Made by a program: the position numbers and the translations under genes
The notes under the pieces: generated by a model
What the model saw: the letters and a program-made list of their open reading frames with translations, nothing else
Told to the model about the DNA's origin: nothing
The model's database searches: none
NCBI GenBank assembly: GCA_902597195.1
Contig: CACJWV010000005.1
Location: 1 to 36,896 of the forward strand
Direction: 5' to 3'
Source of the DNA: an uncultured Bacteroidota bacterium
GTDB taxonomy: Bacteria > Bacteroidota > Bacteroidia > Flavobacteriales > BACL11
DNA length: 36,896 bases
Part shown: positions 25,098 through 34,012 of the stretch, one piece after another
Layout: the number at the start of each line of letters is the position of its first letter
Numbering within the stretch: position 1 is the first letter of the stretch

Positions 25098-26324
25098 TTA
25101 AATTATTATAAAGTATATAATACAAAATGCTACTAGAAAAACAATACCACTATAGCTCAATACATTTAAATATCTTGAAGGTTTAAATTTTTGACTTACA
25201 AACTTCGAATTGATAAGGTAATGATTTAAAATGGCACAAAAAGGGGCAATAATAAAAGAAATTGTTGTTGCTAAATCAATTAACTTTTTAAAGTCGTTCA
25301 TAAAGTTAAAGATTATGATTATTGGTAGAAAGCATGAAACTAATAACCAACCAAAATAGCACCTATCACTATTAACATTTATCAAATTCTTTAAAGTTAA
25401 TGACATACTTCTTGAGTATCCGTCAATAACAGAAACAGTTGTGCTAAACATTACAGAAAATGCACATATTGAAATTAATAAATAACTCCAATTACCAAGT
25501 GTGCTTGTGTATAGTGATATTAGCTTGTTGGCAAAAAGAGATGAAGAATTAGGGATCTCCTCTCCACTTCCAAACATTAAATAGCACCCTAATGTTAAGA
25601 AAAATAATGAAAGTATTATTGTAATAAAATATCCAAATCTAAAATCAAACATTATTTCTCTAAAAGAATTTTTCGAAACCTTTAATTTTTCAATTGTCCA
25701 AATACTGTTCCACGTTGAAAGGTCAACAGCAGTTGGCATCCACCCCATTAAGGCAATAATAAATAAAATGCTTTTTTTGTCGCTGAGAACTGGTCTAATA
25801 AAATTATCTGAGACCTCTGTTGGTCCGTTTATAACACAAACAATAAATGCTGATAAGGTACTCAAAAGCAAAATAGATGATATTAATTTAATAATGTCCT
25901 CCAAAATGACATATCTCCCAAAAAAAAGAATCAAAAAACAAACAACAAATAATAAAATTGTGACCATCCTTAAATCAGTATAGCCAGTTATTTGAGAAAT
26001 CAGTCCTGAGCAAACAAATCCAACAGCAGCAATTACAGTGAACATACTTAAAATAGTTATCATCAGATATGAAATCAATACCCACTTACCTATTCTAGAA
26101 TAGCCTTCAATGAGACTCTCCTTAGTTGCATAAGCATATCTTGTTCCAAACTCAAAAAAAGGATATTTAAAAATATTTGCCATCAAAATGAAGATAATCA
26201 AAGTAAATCCATACTCTGCTCCTGCTCTAGTAGACTGCACTAAATGTGAGACACCAATTGCCGTACTAGCAAAAATGATTCCAGGTCCAAATTTTTGTAA
26301 TTTTTTTCTAAATCTATTGACCAA
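25098..26324 (-). CDS. Nramp-related divalent metal transporter
   Basis: This 408-residue membrane protein has about 11 hydrophobic segments. Its start, KFGPGIIFASTAIGVSHLVQ (11-30), aligns with Nramp helix 1, but the metal-binding DPGN motif is absent. In helix 6 the usual MPH motif reads MPT (196-198, GWMPTAVDLSTW). It therefore belongs to an Nramp-like clade frequent in Bacteroidota whose ion is uncertain; Mn/Fe transport should not be assumed and Mg-type relatives are possible. The start is a TTG at 26324-26322, overlapping the end of the upstream enzyme gene by 11 bases, with no better start nearby. Coupling to that gene is likely. Confidence 0.82.
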   Translation of the reverse strand: MVNRFRKKLQKFGPGIIFASTAIGVSHLVQSTRAGAEYGFTLIIFILMANIFKYPFFEFGTRYAYATKESLIEGYSRIGKWVLISYLMITILSMFTVIAAVGFVCSGLISQITGYTDLRMVTILLFVVCFLILFFGRYVILEDIIKLISSILLLSTLSAFIVCVINGPTEVSDNFIRPVLSDKKSILFIIALMGWMPTAVDLSTWNSIWTIEKLKVSKNSFREIMFDFRFGYFITIILSLFFLTLGCYLMFGSGEEIPNSSSLFANKLISLYTSTLGNWSYLLISICAFSVMFSTTVSVIDGYSRSMSLTLKNLINVNSDRCYFGWLLVSCFLPIIIIFNFMNDFKKLIDLATTISFIIAPFCAILNHYLINSKFVSQKFKPSRYLNVLSYSGIVFLVAFCIIYFIII

Positions 26325-27261
26325 AATCTTGATTTACTTTTAGTAATTGGGATTTATAGTCAATCATAATCGATTCAATTATTTCTTTTGCTGATAATAT
26401 ATTTTCTATTGAGCAAGAAACTTGACCAATTTCAAGCTCACCATTAGCTAAATCTCCATCAAAAATTCCTTTTTTAGCTCTGCCCTTTCCTAAATATTCT
26501 TTAATCTCATCTGTAGATTTTTTTTGATTATACATTCTTGCAATATTATCGTAAAATTCATTTTTAATTAGTCTTACTGGTGTAATATCTTTCATAGTTA
26601 AAATAGTATCACCTTCACTGGCTTCAATAACTTGATTTTTAAAATTGATATGTGCAGAAGATTCTTTTGAAACTGCAAATCTAGAGCCAATTTGAACACC
26701 ATCAGCACCTAATGATAAAGCTGCTAGCATTGATTTTCCACAAGAAATTCCACCTGCTGCAATTATTGGAATATCAATTTTTTTTGAAATCAACGGAACT
26801 AAGCACATAGTAGTTGTTTCATTTTTACCATTGTGGCCTCCTGCTTCAAAACCTTCAACAACAATTGCATCAACTCCAGAATCTAAAGATTTTTGAGCAA
26901 ACTTCAAGTTTGATACGACATGAACAACTGTAATTCCGTGTGACTTTAACAAATGAGTGTATTTGTTAGGATTTCCAGCTGAAGTGAAGACAATTTTTAC
27001 ATCATTGTCTATAACTTTTTGAATATGAGTTTCGACATGAGGATACAATAAAGGAATATTTACTCCAAATGGACTATTTGTAGCTTTTTTGCATTTTAAA
27101 ATATGTTCTTCTAATACATCAGAATACATTGATCCTGATCCAATTAGGCCGAGTCCACCAGCATTACTAACAGCAGCACAAAGTTTCCATCCACTGCACC
27201 AAACCATACCTCCTTGAATTATAGGATATTTTATTCCAAAAAGCTGATTAACTCTGTTCAT
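26314..27261 (-). CDS. FMN enzyme of the nitronate monooxygenase / FabK family
   Basis: The gene encodes a 315-residue TIM-barrel flavoprotein. Landmarks are YPIIQGGMVWCSG (12-24), SNAGGLGLIGSG (32-43), the active-site loop EGFEAGGHNGK with H143, where both nitronate monooxygenase and FabK enoyl-ACP reductase carry their catalytic His, and the phosphate-binding PIIAAGGISCG plus GADGVQIGSRFA. Nitronate oxidation and enoyl-ACP reduction by the FabK route are the two main options. GGHNG is compatible with both, and context (a metal-type transporter downstream, glyA divergent) does not decide. The ATG at 27261 is the first of the transcript. I found no good -7 box right in front of it. Confidence 0.85.
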   Translation of the reverse strand: MNRVNQLFGIKYPIIQGGMVWCSGWKLCAAVSNAGGLGLIGSGSMYSDVLEEHILKCKKATNSPFGVNIPLLYPHVETHIQKVIDNDVKIVFTSAGNPNKYTHLLKSHGITVVHVVSNLKFAQKSLDSGVDAIVVEGFEAGGHNGKNETTTMCLVPLISKKIDIPIIAAGGISCGKSMLAALSLGADGVQIGSRFAVSKESSAHINFKNQVIEASEGDTILTMKDITPVRLIKNEFYDNIARMYNQKKSTDEIKEYLGKGRAKKGIFDGDLANGELEIGQVSCSIENILSAKEIIESIMIDYKSQLLKVNQDFGQ

Positions 27262-27268
27262 AATAATT

Positions 27269-27276
27269 TATCTTTG
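27269..27276 (+). promoter_or_regulatory. Possible -7 box TATCTTTG for glyA
   Basis: TATCTTTG matches TAnnTTTG exactly and ends 38 bases before the glyA ATG, giving a leader of about 30 bases, longer than at most other genes here. It lies in the 53-base divergent gap. Confidence 0.4.
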
Positions 27277-27314
27277 TTATATCTACTAAAGTAAAAAATT
27301 AAATCAGTTGAAAA

Positions 27315-28586
27315 ATGAATCTAGACAAAGAAATATTTAATCTAATAGAAAAAGAAAATAAAAGACAAATTAACGGAGTTGAACTCATAGCCTCTGAAAA
27401 CTTCGTTAGTGAACAAGTGAAACAAGCAGTGGGCTCTTGTTTAACAAATAAATATGCAGAAGGTTATCCTGGCAAAAGATACTATGGAGGATGTGAAATC
27501 GTTGATGAAGTTGAGACGCTAGCAATTGAAAGAGCAAAAAAACTTTTTGGAGTTGAATACGTTAATGTTCAACCACACTCTGGCTCACAAGCAAATGCCG
27601 CAGTAATGTTAGCTTGTTTGAATGCTGGCGATAAAATTTTAGGCTTTGATTTAAGTCATGGGGGTCATTTGACACATGGATCACCAGTAAACTTTTCTGG
27701 GATACTGTACAATGCTATTTTTTATGGGCTCAACAAAGAGGGCAATTTAGATTACGACAATATTGAGAATATTGCTCTAAAAGAGAAACCTAAGATGATA
27801 ATTTGTGGAGCATCAGCTTACACAAAGGATTGGAATTATGAAAGACTCAGAAATATTGCAAATAAAATTGGAGCAATATTATTAGCTGACATTTCTCACC
27901 CGTCAGGACTAATTGCCTCAAAACTATTAAATGACCCAGCGAAATTCTGTCATATAATAACAACTACAACTCACAAAACACTTCGTGGTCCTCGAGGAGG
28001 GATGATTATGATAGGCAAGGATTTTGAAAATCCGTTTAATCAAAAGTTTAAAAGTGGTAAGCTAAAATCAATGTCAACATTACTAAATTCTGCAGTATTT
28101 CCTGGAAGTCAGGGAGGTCCCCTTGAGCACGTAATTGCAGGTAAAGCTGTAGCTTTCAAAGAAGCTCTTGACACAAGATTTGTAGATTATTCAAAACAAG
28201 TCATAGCAAATGCAAAAACAATGGTCAGTGAATTTATTAAACTGGATTATAATGTAGTCTCAGGAGAAACGATGAACCATTGTATGCTAATTGATTTAAG
28301 GTCAAAAAATATTAATGGGAAAACTGCTGAGGATATTTTACAAGTTGGCGATATAACAGTCAATAAAAACATGGTTCCATTTGATACAGAATCACCTTTC
28401 ATAACATCGGGAATTAGAATAGGAACACCAGCTATAACAACAAGAGGTCTAAATGAAAATGATTGTAAAAAAATTGTTCAATTCATTGACGAAATATTAA
28501 CTAATGTCAACAATTTAGACAGAGTTAATGAAATTAAAATTGATGTCAATAATTATATGAGAAAATTCCCTATGTTTAAGGTTTAG
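27315..28586 (+). CDS. glyA: Serine hydroxymethyltransferase
   Basis: This PLP enzyme interconverts serine and glycine and supplies 5,10-methylene-THF, the main one-carbon source. The 423 residues are of normal length. Motifs are [16 protein letters not shown] (20-35), [17 protein letters not shown] (45-61), [14 protein letters not shown] (83-96), [15 protein letters not shown] (111-125) and [15 protein letters not shown] (215-229), with K221 as the PLP lysine. The stop is one base before the rel/spoT start, so the two are co-transcribed. The ATG at 27315 agrees with the family start. Confidence 0.97.
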   Translation: MNLDKEIFNLIEKENKRQINGVELIASENFVSEQVKQAVGSCLTNKYAEGYPGKRYYGGCEIVDEVETLAIERAKKLFGVEYVNVQPHSGSQANAAVMLACLNAGDKILGFDLSHGGHLTHGSPVNFSGILYNAIFYGLNKEGNLDYDNIENIALKEKPKMIICGASAYTKDWNYERLRNIANKIGAILLADISHPSGLIASKLLNDPAKFCHIITTTTHKTLRGPRGGMIMIGKDFENPFNQKFKSGKLKSMSTLLNSAVFPGSQGGPLEHVIAGKAVAFKEALDTRFVDYSKQVIANAKTMVSEFIKLDYNVVSGETMNHCMLIDLRSKNINGKTAEDILQVGDITVNKNMVPFDTESPFITSGIRIGTPAITTRGLNENDCKKIVQFIDEILTNVNNLDRVNEIKIDVNNYMRKFPMFKV

Positions 28587-28587
28587 C

Positions 28588-30786
28588 ATGCAAAAGGAAA
28601 AAAAAGTACAATTTTTAAAAGATCCACACAATAGCTACAGATCTCTTGTCAGGTCGTTTGGAAATAATTTTACCAAAAATCAAAGAAGAGATATTAGAAA
28701 AGCTTTTGTTTATGCATCTGAGGCACATAATGGCATTAAAAGAAAGTCTGGAGAGCCATATATACTTCACCCCCTAGCTGTTGCAAGAATTGTTAGTAAA
28801 GAAATGGGACTGGATTCAGTATCAATAATTGGTGCATTACTACACGATGTTGTTGAAGATACAGAGTTCACAGTTAAGGATATTGAAAAAGAATTTGGCA
28901 AAAAAGTAGCCAAAATAATTGATGGCTTAACAAAAATTGCTGAAGTTTTTGATCAAAACGTTTCTCTTCAGCAGGAGAATTTTAGAAAGATGCTACTTAC
29001 TTTATCAGATGACATAAGAGTAATACTCATAAAAATTGCTGATCGGCTACACAATATGAGAACATTATCTTCAATGTCTAAGAAAAAACAATTGAAAATC
29101 TCATCAGAAACACTTTTCCTGTACGCACCACTTGCACACAGACTTGGTCTCTATTCTATTAAAACAGAGCTTGAGGATCTAAGTCTAAAGTTTACTAAAC
29201 CAGAAATTTACAAGGCAATTTCTTTGAAACTAAATGAGACAAAAATTGAAAGAAATAAGTTTATCAACAAATTTTCTGTTCCAATAAGAGAATCTTTAAG
29301 AAACGAGAAAATAAGTTTTGAAATTAAAGGTAGACCTAAATCAATTTTTTCAATAAGAAACAAAATGTTTGAAAAAGGAATAAAGTTTGATGATATCTAT
29401 GACAAATTTGCCATAAGGATAATCGTTGACACAAAAAGTCTAAACGAAAAATCAGACTGCTGGAAAGTTTATTCCATAGTTACAGATTATTATAAGCCTA
29501 ACCCTGACAGACTAAGAGACTGGATTTCTACACCAAAAGCAAATGGCTACGAATCTTTACACACTACAGTCATGGGTGATGATGGTAAGTGGGTTGAAGT
29601 ACAAATAAGAAGCAAAAGAATGGATGAGATAGCCGAAAAAGGTTATGCAGCACATTGGAAATACAAACTGAAAGACAACAAAGAAAGTTCCATTGATAAC
29701 TGGATCAAAAATGTTAGAGAGCTTCTAGAAAATCCAAATTCTAGCGCTATTGATTTCATCGATGATTTTAAACTTAATTTATATACAGGCGAAATATATG
29801 TCTTCACACCTGCAGGTGAGTTAAGAACTTTACCAAAAAGTTCAACTGCTCTTGATTTTGCATTTGATATTCACACTGAAATTGGACTGAAGTGCATGGG
29901 TGCAAAAGTCAATGGCAGATTAGTAGCACTAAGTAAACAACTTAATAGCGGAGACCAAGTTGAAATTATTACATCAAATAAGCAGAAACCAAGAAAAGAT
30001 TGGCTAAGATTCGTTGTTACATCTGTTGCAAAATCAAAGATTAAAAATGCCTTAAAAGAAGAGAAAAAATTAATTGCAAAAGATGGTAAAGAAAGCATTG
30101 AAAGAAAATTAAGACATCTCAAAATAAAACTCAACAATAAAGTTGAAACTGAAATGATAAAGTTTTTTCAACTCAGTTCATCTCTAGATCTCTACTTTCA
30201 AATAGGTGTTGGTGCAATTGATAATAAACAAATAAAAGATTTTGTGAATCTTAGAGGTACGGGTTGGTATCAAACAATAAGAAACAAGTTTAATTCTAAG
30301 AATTTTTCCAAAAGAAAAAATGATTCTAACAAAATTATTGTATTTGGAGACAATAGTGAAATCCTTGATTATAAACTATCAAATTGTTGCAATCCGATTG
30401 CTGACGATGAAATATTTGCATTTACGACAGTTGAAGATGGCATTAAAATTCATAGAAATGACTGTCCAAATGCAATTCAAATGAGATCAAACTTTGCTTA
30501 CAGAATTTTGGATGCTAAATGGGTTAATAAAGATAAAATAGATTTTATTGCTACAATATTGGTTGAAGGGATAGATAGTTTAGGAATAACAAATAAAATA
30601 ACTCAGATTATTTCAAACCAAATGAACGTAAATATAAAGTCCATTAATATAAATAGTGAAGGTGGAATTTTTAATGGTAAAATCAGCTTACAAGTTCATA
30701 ATGTAAATTTCCTTGACTCATTAACTAACAAGCTTGAAAAAATTGAGGGACTTTCCTCTATTAAAAGAACTTACGATCATCAATAG
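28588..30786 (+). CDS. Bifunctional (p)ppGpp synthetase/hydrolase (RelA/SpoT)
   Basis: This is the long RSH stringent-response enzyme, 732 residues. The hydrolase HD domain is intact: H61 (YILHPLAVA), H86/D87 (LLHDVVEDT, with E90/D91), and D152/N156 (ADRLHNMRTL). The synthetase domain has GRPKSIFSIRNKM, then KFDDIYDKFAIRIIV and the RDWISTPKANGYESLHTT nucleotide-binding stretch. TGS (around 400-460, YTGEIYVFTPAGELRTL), a conserved Cys-His region (LSNCCNPIADDE and HRNDCPNA) and a C-terminal ACT/RRM domain follow. Both activities should therefore be functional. It is probably the only long RSH, as in most Bacteroidota. It starts one base after the glyA stop. Confidence 0.95.
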   Translation: MQKEKKVQFLKDPHNSYRSLVRSFGNNFTKNQRRDIRKAFVYASEAHNGIKRKSGEPYILHPLAVARIVSKEMGLDSVSIIGALLHDVVEDTEFTVKDIEKEFGKKVAKIIDGLTKIAEVFDQNVSLQQENFRKMLLTLSDDIRVILIKIADRLHNMRTLSSMSKKKQLKISSETLFLYAPLAHRLGLYSIKTELEDLSLKFTKPEIYKAISLKLNETKIERNKFINKFSVPIRESLRNEKISFEIKGRPKSIFSIRNKMFEKGIKFDDIYDKFAIRIIVDTKSLNEKSDCWKVYSIVTDYYKPNPDRLRDWISTPKANGYESLHTTVMGDDGKWVEVQIRSKRMDEIAEKGYAAHWKYKLKDNKESSIDNWIKNVRELLENPNSSAIDFIDDFKLNLYTGEIYVFTPAGELRTLPKSSTALDFAFDIHTEIGLKCMGAKVNGRLVALSKQLNSGDQVEIITSNKQKPRKDWLRFVVTSVAKSKIKNALKEEKKLIAKDGKESIERKLRHLKIKLNNKVETEMIKFFQLSSSLDLYFQIGVGAIDNKQIKDFVNLRGTGWYQTIRNKFNSKNFSKRKNDSNKIIVFGDNSEILDYKLSNCCNPIADDEIFAFTTVEDGIKIHRNDCPNAIQMRSNFAYRILDAKWVNKDKIDFIATILVEGIDSLGITNKITQIISNQMNVNIKSININSEGGIFNGKISLQVHNVNFLDSLTNKLEKIEGLSSIKRTYDHQ

Positions 30787-30815
30787 AATAAATTTTTTTT
30801 TTAGTTTTAATTATT

Positions 30816-30823
30816 TACATTTG
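30816..30823 (+). promoter_or_regulatory. -7 box TACATTTG, 4 nt before the fur start
   Basis: TACATTTG, then ATAA, then the ATG at 30828. It is an exact TAnnTTTG match at the leaderless spacing. A run of T residues (30792-30802) lies upstream, just after the rel/spoT stop, without an obvious stem. Confidence 0.6.
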
Positions 30824-30827
30824 ATAA

Positions 30828-31298
30828 ATGATTGCTCAAGATAATATTAAAAAAGTAAAAGAAATTTTTGACGAATACCTGGAGGAGAAAAAACATCGAA
30901 AAACTCCTGAAAGGTATGCCATTCTAAAAGAAATCTACAATTTAAAAGGTCACTTTGATGTAGAGTCTCTATACCTAAAGATGAAACAAAAAAAATACAG
31001 AGTTAGTAGAGCAACTCTTTATAATACTGTTGAAATTTTACTTAATTGTAATCTTATAAGGAAACATCAGTTTGGAAAGTCATATTCCCAATATGAAAAA
31101 TCTTTTTTTAATAAACAGCATGATCACTTGGTTTGTACCGATTGTGAAAAAATAGTAGAATTTTGCGATCCAAGAATTCAAGAAATAAAATCCTTCATTG
31201 AAAAAAATCTAAAATTTAAAATAAATAAGCATGCACTAAATTTTTACGGAGAATGCCTTGATAAAGATCAGTGTAAAAAAAATAAAATAAATGAATAA
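30828..31298 (+). CDS. fur: Fur-family transcriptional regulator
   Basis: This 156-residue Fur-family repressor senses metal (iron, zinc or peroxide). The N-terminal winged helix spans about 10-85, with [21 protein letters not shown] and the recognition helix [14 protein letters not shown]. The dimerisation/metal domain has H98-D99-H100 (NKQHDHLVC), the C103-x2-C106 pair, and a second pair C143 (YGECL) and C149 (DQCKK) that would complete a structural Zn(Cys)4 site. Whether it is Fur, Zur or PerR cannot be told from sequence alone; Fur is the default. The last eight bases overlap purA. A TACATTTG box is four bases before the start. I saw no clear inverted Fur box in the short upstream gap. 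Confidence 0.93.
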   Translation: MIAQDNIKKVKEIFDEYLEEKKHRKTPERYAILKEIYNLKGHFDVESLYLKMKQKKYRVSRATLYNTVEILLNCNLIRKHQFGKSYSQYEKSFFNKQHDHLVCTDCEKIVEFCDPRIQEIKSFIEKNLKFKINKHALNFYGECLDKDQCKKNKINE

Positions 31299-32556
31299 AG
31301 TAGATGTCCTACTCGGACTTCAGTGGGGTGATGAAGGAAAAGGTAAAATAGTTGATGTTCTTTCAAAAAAGTATGATATAATTGCAAGATTTCAAGGAGG
31401 TCCAAATGCAGGCCACACACTTGAATTTGACGGAATTAAGCATGTGCTACATACAATTCCCTCGGGAATTTTCAATGTTGGGGTAACTAACCTTATTGGT
31501 AATGGTGTTGTAATTGATCCAATAATTTTTAAAAAAGAAATTGAATCAATTGAAAAACTAAATATTGAAACCTCTGAGCTTCTAATTTCAAAAAAAGCAC
31601 ATCTTATTCTTCCCACTCATAAAATGCTTGATAAAGCTTCAGAAATAGCAAAAGGAAAAAATAAAATTGGTTCTACTTTAAAAGGTATTGGACCAACTTA
31701 TATGGACAAAACTGGAAGAAACGGCTTGAGAGTTGGCGATATAAACAGTGAAAATTTTGAAGATAAATACAATAAATTAAAAGAAAAACATATAACACTA
31801 TTAAAATTCTATTCATTTGAAGAATCAATAGATGAATTAGAGAAAGAATGGTTCGAAAGCATTGAAACAATTAGAAAATTTAAATTAATTGATAGTGAGG
31901 AGTTTTTACACAATCAACTAAATGCTAACAAAAGTGTTTTAGCTGAGGGTGCACAGGGTTCTTTATTGGATATAGACTTCGGATCTTATCCATTTGTTAC
32001 CTCATCAAACACCATTGCCGCTGGAGCTTGTACTGGACTCGGTGTTGCGCCAAACAAAATTGGTGAAGTTTTTGGCATTTTTAAAGCTTACTGTACAAGG
32101 GTTGGTAGTGGTCCCTTTCCTACAGAACTTTTTGATAGTATTGGAGAAGAAATACAAAGAGTTGGTAATGAATTTGGTGCTACCACTGGAAGATCTAGAA
32201 GATGTGGTTGGCTTGATATTCCAGCGCTAAAATATGCTATTAAAATAAATGGGGTAACGCAACTAATGATGATGAAGGCTGATGTTCTATCAATGCTTGA
32301 AAAAATTAGAATTTGTACACATTACATACATAATGATGTCAAATTAGATTATATCCCATATGACATTTCTGGTCGTGATTTTACTTGCATTTATAAAGAT
32401 ATACCTTCATGGCAAAAGGATTTAACTCAACTAAGTAGTTATGAAGATTCACCATTCGAACTGAAAGAATATGTCAATCTTTTAGAGCAAATCCTTGAGC
32501 TCCCAATTAAAATTGTATCTGTTGGACCTGATAGAAAACAAACTTTATTCAGATAA
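31291..32556 (+). CDS. purA: Adenylosuccinate synthetase
   Basis: PurA joins aspartate to IMP with GTP, the first dedicated step to AMP. All motifs are present in 421 residues: [17 protein letters not shown] (9-25; catalytic D14), [11 protein letters not shown] (34-44; H42), [15 protein letters not shown] (about 130-144), [21 protein letters not shown] with the adenine-site region, [11 protein letters not shown] and the closing [11 protein letters not shown]. It overlaps fur by eight bases upstream, and the next gene appears to start inside its 3' end, so fur-purA-ostA-like form an operon. guaB, on the other IMP branch, lies 10 kb away in the window. Confidence 0.97.
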   Translation: MNKVDVLLGLQWGDEGKGKIVDVLSKKYDIIARFQGGPNAGHTLEFDGIKHVLHTIPSGIFNVGVTNLIGNGVVIDPIIFKKEIESIEKLNIETSELLISKKAHLILPTHKMLDKASEIAKGKNKIGSTLKGIGPTYMDKTGRNGLRVGDINSENFEDKYNKLKEKHITLLKFYSFEESIDELEKEWFESIETIRKFKLIDSEEFLHNQLNANKSVLAEGAQGSLLDIDFGSYPFVTSSNTIAAGACTGLGVAPNKIGEVFGIFKAYCTRVGSGPFPTELFDSIGEEIQRVGNEFGATTGRSRRCGWLDIPALKYAIKINGVTQLMMMKADVLSMLEKIRICTHYIHNDVKLDYIPYDISGRDFTCIYKDIPSWQKDLTQLSSYEDSPFELKEYVNLLEQILELPIKIVSVGPDRKQTLFR

Positions 32557-34012
32557 AATTTTTTTAAGATTTTTATTTATTGTATTGTCATTTGCACTTA
32601 TTAATGATTGTAAGTCTCAAGAGAGAAAAACTATAAATATCATTAACTCAGACAGTACTATTTCTGATAAGAACAAACACCCTGACTATCTTAGACTTTT
32701 AGGCAACATAGTTTTTGAACATGAAAACTATTTTCTAAAATGTGATTCTGCTCACCATTATTTAGATATTGGCAAGATAAAGTGTTTTGGCAATATTTCA
32801 ATTGAGTCTGATTCAGTATTAATTTATTGTAAAGATCTTGTTTTTGATTCAAAAGAAAATACTGCCAGTTTGAAAAATAATGTGATACTTAAAAAGAGTG
32901 AAAAAAGTTTATTCACTAACAATTTAATAATTAACTTCTCTAATGATAATGCACTTTACTATGGTGGTGGTGAGGTAGTAAAAGGTAATCAGAATATTAT
33001 GTCAAAAAAGGGAGAATATGATATCAAAACTGACAAATACCTTTTCAAAGATTCAGTAAAAACTATAATTGAGAATGACAGATTGATTACTAATCATTTA
33101 AATTATGATAACAAAAAAAATCTTTATTTGATAGATGGACCTTCAAATTACATAAAAGAGGATTTGAATCTATACTTTGAAAATGGTAGATATAATTCTA
33201 AAAGTAAAAAGGGTTTTTTTTCCAAGAACAATTATATAAAAGATAATAATTATGTCTTGCAATCAGACATGTTTATTACTGATAAAGAAAATAACATTGA
33301 GGCAATCGATAACGTATTATTAGTAAATGAAGATGACAAAATATTTATAAATAGTGGTTATGCATTATTTAATGATAGTTTAAGATATTTTACAGAAACA
33401 CCAAAAATTAGTTTTCTAAACAAAGACGATACCTTAAATATAAATTCTGAAATAGTTTTTTCTAAAAAAAACATACTAATATCTCATAAAGATGTGAAAA
33501 TTATTAGCAATAATTTAATAGGTAAATGTGATTCTCTTTCATTTAATCAAAATGACTCATTGATCAAGCTTTATGGTAGCCCAGTAATTTGGGTTGATGG
33601 ATACCAGGTTACATCTGATTCTATTATACTAACTTACTTCGATAATGAAATTAAAAATTTCTATTTACCAAATAATCCCTTTATATGTTTTAAATCAGAC
33701 ACTAGCATTTTTAATCAAATTAAAGGCAATGAAATGTCAGGCACCTTTTTTCAGAATATTTTACAAAAAATTAGTGTACACAGCCAAGGTGAAAGTATTT
33801 ATTTAGTAAAAGAATCCAATAAAAATATTGGATTAAATCACACAAAAAGCCCTCAAATTTTAATTAATTTTTTTGAGGGAAAAGTAAAAGAAATAATATA
33901 TTCTGGAAATGCAGAGTCATTAACTGTTCCAATTAATGAAATCACTGAAGAAAAAAAGTATCTAAAGAATTTCTATTGGAGATGGGATGAAAAATTAGAA
34001 ATTCTTAATTAG
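32522..34012 (+). CDS. OstA/LptA-like exported protein
   Basis: This protein is about 496 residues and rich in short beta-strand repeats with Asn/Asp/Lys, of the OstA-like type found in Bacteroidota (LptA/LptD-N related, lipopolysaccharide transport). Typical phrases are YLRLLGNIVFEHENYFLKCD, GNISIESDSVLIYCKDLVF and later LIGKCDSLSFNQNDSLIKLYG. A hydrophobic export signal lies around IFLRFLFIVLSFALIND, followed by CKSQ, which could be a lipobox-like or ordinary cleavage site. The start is uncertain. No ATG precedes the signal, and the candidates are TTG at 32495, 32513 or 32522 within purA, or an ATT at 32558 right after the purA stop. I give 32522. It overlaps the convergent OmpA-like gene by 18 bases. 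Confidence 0.75.
   Translation: MDLIENKLYSDKIFLRFLFIVLSFALINDCKSQERKTINIINSDSTISDKNKHPDYLRLLGNIVFEHENYFLKCDSAHHYLDIGKIKCFGNISIESDSVLIYCKDLVFDSKENTASLKNNVILKKSEKSLFTNNLIINFSNDNALYYGGGEVVKGNQNIMSKKGEYDIKTDKYLFKDSVKTIIENDRLITNHLNYDNKKNLYLIDGPSNYIKEDLNLYFENGRYNSKSKKGFFSKNNYIKDNNYVLQSDMFITDKENNIEAIDNVLLVNEDDKIFINSGYALFNDSLRYFTETPKISFLNKDDTLNINSEIVFSKKNILISHKDVKIISNNLIGKCDSLSFNQNDSLIKLYGSPVIWVDGYQVTSDSIILTYFDNEIKNFYLPNNPFICFKSDTSIFNQIKGNEMSGTFFQNILQKISVHSQGESIYLVKESNKNIGLNHTKSPQILINFFEGKVKEIIYSGNAESLTVPINEITEEKKYLKNFYWRWDEKLEILN

Noticed and set aside
27262-27314. A -7 box for the FabK/nitronate monooxygenase-like gene
   Set aside because: The best minus-strand candidate is TACTTTAG, which does not fit TAnnTTTG; no claim is made.
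30790-30803. Poly-T stretch after rel/spoT as a terminator
   Set aside because: There is a T run but no preceding stem; in DNA this AT-rich it is not evidence enough.
31392-31616. Open frame on the minus strand inside purA, and similar antisense frames inside guaB, hutU, rel/spoT and the symporter
   Set aside because: They lie wholly inside well-supported genes, have no recognisable domains or start signals, and are expected by chance in the opposite strand.
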